Source: Olsenella profusa F0195
GTDB lineage: Bacteria; Actinomycetota; Coriobacteriia; Coriobacteriales; Atopobiaceae
Assembly: GCF_000468755.1 (NCBI RefSeq)
Contig: NZ_AWEZ01000008.1
Span: forward strand, 1 to 63,619
DNA length: 63,619 bases
Direction of reading: 5' to 3'
Below the pieces are notes generated by a model. It worked only from the letters and a program-made list of their open reading frames with translations. It was not told the origin of the DNA and did no database searches. Shown here piece after piece: positions 53,010-61,400 of the stretch. Position 1 is the first letter of the stretch. Every line of letters starts with the position of its first letter. The translations under genes and the position numbers were made by a program.

Positions 53010-54251
53010 TTGGCGCTGTCAAGGATCCGCGCGTGCGGGGAACAGCGCAAGAGCATTTACAAGCTGGACCGGCTCGAGGAGCTGCAGGCGTCGGCCAGGC
53101 TCCACCTTGCGCGGGCCACGGCCCAGGCCACGGACGGCCTTGGCGCCCACTGCGCCCGCCAGGCGGCGCGCGGTGCCAACGTGGTGGCAGAGGCGATGGG
53201 CTACGGCAGGTCGTTCCACTCGATGGACGACGACACGATCCGCCGCTTCGTGGGGACGAAGTGGAGCTCTGGCGAGAGCTACAGCCAGAGGGTCTGGGGC
53301 AACGCGGACAGGCTGGCCGCCTACGTCCAGGACGACATGGCCAAGGCCCTGGCGCGGGGAGAGTCATACCAGCGCCTGGCGGACGCCGTGTCAAAGCGGT
53401 TCGTGGGCGTCTCCGAGTCGAGCGTCATGCGCCTGGTCTATACCGAGGGCACCTACGTCTCGCGCCAGGCCCAGCTCGCGGAGCTCGCCCGCGAGGGCTT
53501 CGAGGAGTACCGCGTCGAGCCGATAGGCGACGAGCGCACGTGCTCCGAGTGCTCGGGCCTGTCGGGCAAGACGTTCCGCGTCGAGGACGCCATGCCCGGC
53601 GTCAACCTGCCTCCGATACACCCGAACTGCCGCTGCCAGATAGCGCCGGCCGTCGACGACTGGGACGCATGGACGCGCGAGCAGGTGGACGCCAAGCGTG
53701 CCGAGCTTGCCGCAAGGCGCATGGCTGATGATGGCGAGCGTGCGAAGAGGGCGCGCGCCGTCCAGGACGAATGCGGCCGCATCGATAGCGACTTCGGGCG
53801 CGTCTGGAGGGACTACAGGGCCTCCGGCAAGAGCCGCAAGGGCTACGACGAGACGGTCAACGCCTACCTCTCGTCGATATCTGACGGGCATGTGAGCGCC
53901 GAATACAAGGCAAAGCCCAAGGCCAAGGAGATACAAGCAGTCACATGGCTTTCAGCGAATGGCAGCTCGGCGAGGTTCAATTGCGAGTCAAGCGTGCCTG
54001 GTTCGAAGAATCCAGACCTGACGATAGACGGAAATCCATGGGAGATAAAGCGCATTGAGACGAGCAGCCTTGCCAAGGCTAAGAAGCGCGTCGGGTCAGG
54101 CCTGAGCCAGTCAAAGAGAATCGTCATTGACCTCTCTCTCGAGACGCTTAGCAAGAACGACGAAAAGGCTCTTGTGGACTTTGTCCTCAGGCTCCGCGAC
54201 ACCAAGGGGCTGATTGTCTTGCACAACGGATTGGTAGAGATTATCAAATAG
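53010..54251 (+). CDS. Truncated MuF-type minor capsid protein with C-terminal tRNase-like toxin domain
   Basis: Open for 413 codons, but the first dozen come from unrelated AT-rich DNA and no ribosome site is present, so the 5' part of the gene is missing. Residues 95-215 match the SPP1 gp7/MuF head-morphogenesis domain: VMRLVYTEGTYVSRQAQ, then GDERTCSECSGLSGKTF and LPPIHPNCRCQIAP with the Cys-His cluster. Residues 310-413 resemble the CdiA C-terminal tRNA nuclease: a PD-(D/E)xK-like pattern in PGSKNPDLTIDGNPWEIKR followed by QSKRIVIDLS. MuF proteins with nuclease tips are phage-borne polymorphic toxins. No immunity gene is recognisable downstream. Probably a silent remnant. Confidence 0.75.
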   Translation: MALSRIRACGEQRKSIYKLDRLEELQASARLHLARATAQATDGLGAHCARQAARGANVVAEAMGYGRSFHSMDDDTIRRFVGTKWSSGESYSQRVWGNADRLAAYVQDDMAKALARGESYQRLADAVSKRFVGVSESSVMRLVYTEGTYVSRQAQLAELAREGFEEYRVEPIGDERTCSECSGLSGKTFRVEDAMPGVNLPPIHPNCRCQIAPAVDDWDAWTREQVDAKRAELAARRMADDGERAKRARAVQDECGRIDSDFGRVWRDYRASGKSRKGYDETVNAYLSSISDGHVSAEYKAKPKAKEIQAVTWLSANGSSARFNCESSVPGSKNPDLTIDGNPWEIKRIETSSLAKAKKRVGSGLSQSKRIVIDLSLETLSKNDEKALVDFVLRLRDTKGLIVLHNGLVEIIK

Positions 54252-54326
54252 AAACGACGCCGATTCTCTGCCCCGGCACTAGTCAACCCGGGTGGAGTTC
54301 GGCGTCATTGGCAGTATACCCGATTC

Positions 54327-54413
54327 CGGGGCGTGGCGAAACTGGCATACGCGCCTGCCCCAGGAGCACGTGGCCGTGCGGCCGTGCGGGTTCGAGTCCC
54401 GCCGCCCCGACCA
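54327..54413 (+). tRNA. tRNA-Leu (anticodon CAG)
   Basis: An 87-base cloverleaf. The acceptor stem CGGGGCG / CGCCCCG pairs fully; the D-arm GGCGAAACTGGCATACGCG is leucine-like; the anticodon loop is CCCAGGA; a long variable arm GGCC-GTGC-GGCC is present; the T-arm GCGGG TTCGAGT CCCGC follows; the discriminator is A and CCA is encoded. One C-C mismatch lies in the anticodon stem. It reads CUG codons. It lies between the phage toxin gene and the thioredoxin remnant, so it is probably a phage-borne tRNA. Confidence 0.8.
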
Positions 54414-54425
54414 TAGGAGGACCTC

Positions 54426-54529
54426 ATGCCAACGGTCACCATCTGGCATGCTAGCTGGTGCGCACCGTGCAGGGGCACGCTGTGCGACCTCGTTCCCGAG
54501 CTCGAGGACGAGGGCATAGAGCCGCTCAC
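54426..54529 (+). pseudogene. Thioredoxin-like gene truncated by the CRISPR array
   Basis: The ATG at 54426 has a strong AGGAGG site. The first 35 codons give PTVTIWHASWCAPCRGTLCD followed by LVPELEDEGIE, a thioredoxin/glutaredoxin start with an active CAPC motif. The reading frame then runs directly into the first CRISPR repeat at 54530 and stops within the array at 54647. The rest of the gene is gone, so this marks the left boundary of the inserted CRISPR locus. Confidence 0.75.
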
Positions 54530-56536
54530 GTTTGATTACCAGTCAGAACGACACCGCTCCAAAACCCGAGCACGTACGCGTCCGGCCCCACGACGTTTGA
54601 TTACCAGTCAGAACGACACCGCTCCAAAACTGAAGCTGTTCCACTGACCCTTCTCGACGTTTGATTACCAGTCAGAACGACACCGCTCCAAAACTGCCAT
54701 GTCAGAGGAGAGCGCCTCGTCGAGTTTGATTACCAGTCAGAACGACACCGCTCCAAAACTGATTCCTTCGATAGCGAGAGCCAGGCCAGTTTGATTACCA
54801 GTCAGAACGACACCGCTCCAAAACGCGATGCGGTGGCTACGTGCCTTGGCTATAAGTTTGATTACCAGTCAGAACGACACCGCTCCAAAACCTACACGCT
54901 CGTCTACTGTGGGCGCAAGGTGTTTGATTACCAGTCAGAACGACACCGCTCCAAAACACGGGTAACTATGAGATGGTTACTCGAGATGTTTGATTACCAG
55001 TCAGAACGACACCGCTCCAAAACATCCACTGCCCACTGGACTTTGTGGATGCGTTTGATTACCAGTCAGAACGACACCGCTCCAAAACAGGAATGGTTGG
55101 ATTTCGATATTTCAAAAGGTTTGATTACCAGTCAGAACGACACCGCTCCAAAACTGCCATGGGTAGATGCCGTTAAGACTAAGAGTTTGATTACCAGTCA
55201 GAACGACACTGCTCCAAAACCAATGCGGTCTATCAGCGTGCCAAGTCGGGTTTGATTACCAGTCAGAACGACACTGCTCCAAAACCGTGCTATGATGAGG
55301 CCGTGCAGGTGTGGGGTTTGATTACCAGTCAGAACGACACTGCTCCAAAACGTATGGCCATGCCATGAGAGCACGTTCGGTGTTTGATTACCAGTCAGAA
55401 CGACACTGCTCCAAAACCAATGCTGTCTATCAGCGTGCCAAGTCGGGTTTGATTACCAGTCAGAACGACACTGCTCCAAAACCCACAGGGTCGCCGGCGA
55501 GCTCGCACGCTCGTTTGATTACCAGTCAGAACGACACTGCTCCAAAACCATAATCGCCTTGCGTGGCATATTGAGCGTGTTTGATTACCAGTCAGAACGA
55601 CACTGCTCCAAAAACCCGGCGGTCATGGTGTCGACCGATCCAGAGTTTGATTACCAGTCAGAACGACACTGCTCCAAAAACTGTCCATCTCCATGATATC
55701 AGCGGTATCTGGTTTGATTACCAGTCAGAACGACACTGCTCCAAAACCCTAGTCCGTCACACCTACCGTCAGTGTAGGTTTGATTACCAGTCAGAACGAC
55801 ACTGCTCCAAAACGTATAATACCCTGCTCAACCGCATCGGGCGGTTTGATTACCAGTCAGAACGACACTGCTCCAAAACACGCGCGCCGGGATGTCGGCC
55901 ATGGATTGCGTTTGATTACCAGTCAGAACGACACTGCTCCAAAACGTTAAGCTTAGGTCGATAGGACTCGTCGAGTTTGATTACCAGTCAGAACGACACT
56001 GCTCCAAAACGAGAAGAACGAAATCATTGCCAGGCATCGAGTTTGATTACCAGTCAGAACGACACTGCTCCAAAACCTTTGGACGCGCTTACGGTGTCCG
56101 AGTCATGTTTGATTACCAGTCAGAACGACACTGCTCCAAAACTATAAGCTCGGCTTCGGTGGCGTTGTGTGTGTTTGATTACCAGTCAGAACGACACTGC
56201 TCCAAAACTCATCGTCACGTGCTCCTATGTGATTCTGGTTTGATTACCAGTCAGAACGACACTGCTCCAAAACCCATAATGACGCAGCCAGTCGGGGACG
56301 CTGTTTGATTACCAGTCAGAACGACACTGCTCCAAAACAGCCGCACTACCACGGCATCGTTAGCTGGGGTTTGATTACCAGTCAGAACGACACTGCTCCA
56401 AAACCGCTTGGAAAGACCTCACCATGGCCTGATGGTTTGATTACCAGTCAGAACGACACTGCTCCAAAACATAAACAACTTCTATGCCTTCGGAAACCTC
56501 GTTTGATTACCAGTCAGAACGACACTGCTCCAAAAC
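54530..56536 (-). CRISPR. Type II-A CRISPR array, 31 repeats and 30 spacers
   Basis: Thirty-one 36-bp repeats with a 64-67 base period and spacers of 28-31 bases. In crRNA sense (minus strand) the repeat begins GTTTTGGAGCAGTGTC and ends GACTGGTAATCAAAC, like other II-A repeats. The leader end is at right, next to csn2. Repeats starting at 54530-55119 (ten, oldest) have G instead of A at repeat position 11; the 21 newer ones (55185-56501) all have A. Repeats at 55579 and 55645 have one extra T in the T-run. Spacers 55221-55249 and 55418-55446 differ by one base. Confidence 0.99.
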
Positions 56537-56591
56537 CATTGAAGCGAAATCCCCTCTGCAAGGGACGGCCCTTCTGGCTAGTATCTATCAC
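56537..56591 (-). promoter_or_regulatory. CRISPR leader
   Basis: Only 55 bases separate the csn2 stop from the first repeat. The leader-repeat junction in crRNA sense reads GGATTTCGCTTCAATG then GTTTT. The common streptococcal anchor ATTTGAG is not present. Part of the leader, or the array promoter, probably lies inside the csn2 coding region. Confidence 0.7.
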
Positions 56592-57272
56592 TCAACGTTC
56601 TATAAAGTCCAGGTCAATCACTCTTTTACTCTCGTGATCATAAATCATATCATCCGTCCATCTCTCGAGAAGAAGTACTGGAATATTCGTAAAAAAGACG
56701 TGCTCGAAGAACACTTCCAGCCCCCTTTTCGTTAGAAATGTCTTGAGATTGACAAACACGATGCACTGAGTTACACCAGCGTCAAGAGATAACGAAAGAA
56801 AATCTATGCAGCTATCAAGGACCGATTGCTGTGAACTGCGATCAACGCCAAAGCCAAACGCTTTAACGAATCTCTGCATGTCCCATTCTATTTCAAAATC
56901 ATACTCGGCATGCATCGTCATGCCCAAAGACATGTACTTCGAGACAATGTCAGCCGCCGACTGTTCTATAGAGGTGCGCAGTGACTCATCTTCCATCAAT
57001 GCAGCTTGGAATCTCTTTATCACTGTCCCAAGCAGAGGCTTGCTATTCCACGGCAGATTTAGAGGACTCTCGATGAAGATCATCGCATCCTTTGGCGAAA
57101 GTTCCTTGTCGTCATCCCAAAGTGTGTAGGGTTCAAGCGCCTGCCTCCCTTCACCTTCTCTCAGGGAAAGACATATGCGAGAGAACAGCTCGGCGTTCGC
57201 AATCTCCAGCGTTGTGCCCCTACCGGGTGGAATGTCCAGAGGGTCGTCAAGCCCTGAAAACGACAACCTCAT
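56592..57272 (-). CDS. csn2: CRISPR-associated protein Csn2 (type II-A)
   Basis: A 226-residue Csn2 of the short type. It forms a ring that binds free DNA ends during spacer acquisition with Cas1, Cas2 and Cas9. FIESPLNLPWNSKPLLGTVIK and the C-terminal hydrophobic strands (TQCIVFVNLKTFLT, FTNIPVLLLER) match the family fold. Its start overlaps the cas2 stop by ATGA. Its presence defines subtype II-A, uncommon in Actinobacteria. The gene is lower in GC than the host chromosome. Confidence 0.92.
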   Translation of the reverse strand: MRLSFSGLDDPLDIPPGRGTTLEIANAELFSRICLSLREGEGRQALEPYTLWDDDKELSPKDAMIFIESPLNLPWNSKPLLGTVIKRFQAALMEDESLRTSIEQSAADIVSKYMSLGMTMHAEYDFEIEWDMQRFVKAFGFGVDRSSQQSVLDSCIDFLSLSLDAGVTQCIVFVNLKTFLTKRGLEVFFEHVFFTNIPVLLLERWTDDMIYDHESKRVIDLDFIER

Positions 57273-57604
57273 ATGATCAGAAGCTCTTCCATGGTATCTA
57301 CCTCGTCATATGAACTTCGATTGCCCGTTATGTACTCCATAGTGGCAAATTGACTCTCGGTCACTCTAAGCACCTGAACCAAACCACTGGATGGACGGTT
57401 CTTCCTCAATCGCATCACAGCGGCACCAGCAGATCCATCGTTCGTAACGAGCTTCGCATAAACGGACTCCTGAAGCATTAGGTAGCCATCATGAAGAAGA
57501 TACTTGCGAAAGAGGCGGTACTCCCTGCGCTGCGCAGCGGTATCGATTGGCAAGTCAAAGAAGACGATCAGCCTCATATAACGAATCCTCGCCTCCATGA
57601 TCAT
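57269..57604 (-). CDS. cas2: CRISPR-associated endonuclease Cas2
   Basis: A 111-residue Cas2 ferredoxin-fold protein, the dimeric core of the Cas1-Cas2 integrase. The first strand carries the conserved Asp in RLIVFFDLPIDTAAQRREYR, followed by FRKYLLHDGYLMLQESVYAK. Start is taken as ATG 57604, overlapping the cas1 stop (ATGA); ATG 57598 two codons later is equally possible. A longer frame to 57664 lies within cas1. Confidence 0.95.
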   Translation of the reverse strand: MIMEARIRYMRLIVFFDLPIDTAAQRREYRLFRKYLLHDGYLMLQESVYAKLVTNDGSAGAAVMRLRKNRPSSGLVQVLRVTESQFATMEYITGNRSSYDEVDTMEELLII

Positions 57605-58497
57605 ACGATGTCGAAGGGCTCTATCTCGCTCGTCGCCAAACGTCTGCAAAGTGCGCTGAGACAATCTTGGACATAGAGCGAAATAACTGAGCTGACCTTA
57701 TACTTTCCATCTCGATAGCAAATACTCACATTGAGTACGTCAGCAAGGAGACGCCTTGTTTCCTTCGTAAAGTCGACCTCAACGTTATCGAAGACGAGTC
57801 GATCAACGATGGGCCGGAAGGGCTCCATGAGATCGCAAGCGAGATTGAACTTGTTGTACTCGCTCCTATGACAGATACCAAGCGGTGTAAGATAGCCGCG
57901 GGAGACGATTTCACAGCTCACAGCAGAAAGGATGACTGCATATCCGTAGTTCAAAGCGGCGTTTATGGGGCAATCAATATCACGCGAAAAGCCATTGCCG
58001 AAGAGTACGGGGAAGTAGAGGCGCGCGGCAGCAGCCTCACGATTGGTGGTATCCCCTGATCTAACTTCATCCACCATCCCTTCAATCTGGCCTGAAAATC
58101 CCTCTCGTCCTCGCAGCTCAAGCAACCTTGCTTGATGTGAAATTTTATCTTTTACCACATGCTGCCATACGCGCTTCTTGGATGGTTCACTCCATTCAAG
58201 CTGCTCTGCAATGCGCTTGCTCGTGTTGTGAGCACCATAGAGTGGCAAATACTGCCCTATTGGATTGCATTTCTCATCTGACACGACGAACGAAATCTTT
58301 GCCTTTGCTAATTCAGAGAGCAGATAGGCACTAATGAACGCTCTCGTTGACTGTAGCGTAACAGAAGAAATCTCCGAAAGGTGCACCTTTACTATCTCAT
58401 CCTCCTTACGGACAACGAGATAGCCTCCCTTATAAGTACACTTGCAGGGGCTCTCAATAAGAATATTCCTAAAGGCCAATGTGCGTCCGCCTCTCAA
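57601..58497 (-). CDS. cas1: CRISPR-associated endonuclease Cas1
   Basis: A 298-residue Cas1 integrase. The N-terminal beta domain includes VHLSEISSVTLQSTRAFISA, and the C-terminal helical domain carries the metal ligands in NREAAAARLYFPVLFG (Glu), GICHRSEYNKFNLACDLMEP (His and Glu/Asp). The reading frame starts at a TTG (58497) inside the end of cas9, and MRGGRTLAFRNILI matches the family N-terminus, so a 29-base overlap with cas9 is likely. Confidence 0.94.
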   Translation of the reverse strand: MRGGRTLAFRNILIESPCKCTYKGGYLVVRKEDEIVKVHLSEISSVTLQSTRAFISAYLLSELAKAKISFVVSDEKCNPIGQYLPLYGAHNTSKRIAEQLEWSEPSKKRVWQHVVKDKISHQARLLELRGREGFSGQIEGMVDEVRSGDTTNREAAAARLYFPVLFGNGFSRDIDCPINAALNYGYAVILSAVSCEIVSRGYLTPLGICHRSEYNKFNLACDLMEPFRPIVDRLVFDNVEVDFTKETRRLLADVLNVSICYRDGKYKVSSVISLYVQDCLSALCRRLATSEIEPFDIV

Positions 58498-61400
58498 ACA
58501 TACCCGTCACAGACTGGTCGATGATATTGACTTCACCTATGGGGGCATTGAGCTGCTTAAAGTAGGAAACCTGCATGCATCCCGCATATTTTGAGCTTCC
58601 CAATGCAGAAAGATCAGCCATGTTAATTGACCCGTTCGTAATGGCTATTAACTGAAGGACTACTTTCGCCTTGTCAGTTAGTGTCAGTTCATCAAACTTT
58701 GATAGATATTTGTCGAGCTTAAGCTGTGCATACAGTCGGTTACAGAGTTTGGGGCCGCGCTTTACCAGACTTGAGAAAAGCTCGTTTAAATCAGCAGATA
58801 GTTGCTCCTCATCTTCATCGTTCACAACCCCGATGAGGGATCCCACTTTAGCAATTTGAACGCAGCGTTCAATAAGGGTCTCTTCGTCTAGGGAAAATGC
58901 AAACTCTGTTGCATTGCGAACCTCTCGCACGCCAGTAATAATCAGTCTGTCGCCATTGAGTTCAAGCAGTTGCTTTTTTAGAATTCTTCGACGCACGATA
59001 CGCACAAATGCGAGGTTAGCTTGTCCGGCAAGCTTGACAGCATAGCTTTCGAGCTGAGAGGGATCCTTTGCAATGTGCGCTGCAACTCTCACGGGTACCT
59101 GAGCAAACTGAAGAATATGCCGCTCATGCTTTAAATCACGTGCTTCGTAAATGAAGAAGTATGCGAACTGCTCTCGCGAATAACTTCCATATCTATCAGG
59201 ATCAAGCCCTCTCTTGAGCGGAAGTGTCAATTTCTTTCCGCACTTTGGTGAATAGATTGTCTGATCCCAGAAAGTTCCAGTAGCTTCCACAGGCATGCGA
59301 CTTATGAAGCATTGGCGGTAGTTAAGCACGCGACGAATTCCCTCGACTTCAGCTTCGGCATCCCAATCGTCCTTGAACACCTCGCCCGTCTCCTTATCAA
59401 AACCCGAGCTGAGGAAGCTATTGACAATAAAACCCTTCGTATGCGCAAGGTAGTGTGATTTCTTATACTCCCGCGCTTGCGCACGGGCATAGTCACGCAT
59501 GATGTGTGCGAGTCCAATGGGGTTGTCATATACGCTGGGATGACGTTTCTGGATGAAGAGACCAACGCGACAGGCGAGGAAGGCATCATGCGCATGATGG
59601 AAATCATTGGCCTCACGGCACTTTACGAGACCGGCTGCATCGCGCAGATCGTGTGAGATATTGGCCTTCACAGGTACAATCCGAGCGCCTGGATACCTCG
59701 CCTCAAGCAGCGTCTGGACAAGCTTGACCATCTGACTAGTCTCGACAATCTGCCGCGCAACGAACCCCTTCATGGTCTTATCATCAATATGATCACGGAA
59801 GAGGTTCCTAAATTTCTTGTCACCTATCAGTTTTGCATTGTGCAGCATGCGCCAATATTTGCCCATCTTCCGTCTGATGGAGGAGTCGATCAGCAACGTG
59901 TCCGTCTTGTGTTGGTTCTCCTCCCGGTATACAAGCACCTTGTTCTCGAGGCTGTCGTCCTTTATGTATGAGCGCGGAATAATATGATCAACCTCGTATT
60001 TGCCAGTATGTAGTTCCTCAATTTTGATTGGTCGACCCGAATACATGCACTTTCCCCGTTGCATGAAGTACAGCGAGAGCCGTTCGTCCATGTTATTTGA
60101 ATCCTTCTTGGTTAGTTCCTTCCAAAGCTGTGGATCATCTTTCTTAAATACCTCAAGCGCACTCTTGATTGCGTCATAGCGTCTCTTAGTGCGCTTGCCT
60201 TTCTTGCGTGGGTCATCCTCCTCACGTGTCACCTCAATGAAGATGTTGGCGGGCTCTTTCTTCGCAATGGAGACGATCTCATCCACAATACGTACAGCCT
60301 GGTTGATACTTCTCCGGATGGCGGGAGATCCGGGCAGGTCGTTTACATCCATAAGGCCATTGTTGTGCTCACTAAAATAGTCTCTATTGAAGTCATCAAC
60401 GGCCTTCTGGAAGCCAAGGCCCTCGTCGCGGAGTACCTCCATAAAGACCATCGTACGAGAGCGCTGGCCATCATTCGGATTTCCCTCACGCAGCACGTCA
60501 ATAATTGACTTGCGACCGGTATCCGTATCGACTTTAATGCCTGTGAGCAGCTTCTTCGACAGCCGACCCCAACCTGCGAAGCGCTTCTTACATATGACCT
60601 TTATCTGCTCGGTGGTCAGTCTATCACCGTATGCTTCCTCGATCTTCCGCCTGAGAATGTCCCTATCCTCAAACAGCGTGCTCCAAAGGATGATCTGCTC
60701 GATCATCGGATAGTCGGCCTCATCCAAACTGTCGGTTTTGAATACATCCTTGCAGAAGAATATGTATGAGCCAAGCTGTGACTCAAACCCATGCTCCCCT
60801 TGCCCACCATGTACACGAGCGCCCACAAAACTATCCTCGCGCTCCAACCAATCGGAGACCTTCTTGTATGTGACCTTACGAGTGCTTCTGAACAAGTCGC
60901 ACATGATACGCTCGCGTTGGGCGGCATCAAAACGACGCTCATCGTCCTCGTCAATTGTCCAATGTGCACCGTTGAGTTCGTTGAGAGCGCAGAATTCCTC
61001 ATAGAGTAAAGAGCACTTGGGAAGAACGGGTTCCCCCTGGAGGTAGGTGCAGTCGCCCGTCATGCGAATTATGAAGTCTTCAGCACTCTTGTCGCGGTCG
61101 ATAATCTCTTCCCAGTTCCATGGGGTGATGACGGCGTGTTCCATGCCATCCCTGCGCGACGACCATGCAAAGCGTTCTTTACCGTCGTGGCCGACCGCGG
61201 CATTTTCCCTGGTAAGCGGACCCACATAGTAGGGAATTCTGAAGGACACGAGTGATTCAATCTTATCCTCTTCTGCCAGAAGGAAGGGATAGTGCTTCCC
61301 CTGGTTCTCGAGAATGGCATGTAGTTCCTCTAGGTGAAGCTGGTAGTAGATGCTCCCGTTATCGCTTGTCTTGAGCCTGCGAAGAAATCTCTGCTCGCCA

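Noticed and set aside
54566-56500. Self-targeting spacers
   Set aside because: Reading the 30 spacers against the window showed no convincing match; a real search of the whole genome could change this.
54791-56637. Several open frames within the array encoding repeated FDYQSERH or LITSQNDTAPK peptides
   Set aside because: They are translations of CRISPR repeats read in different frames; no start signals and no coding meaning.
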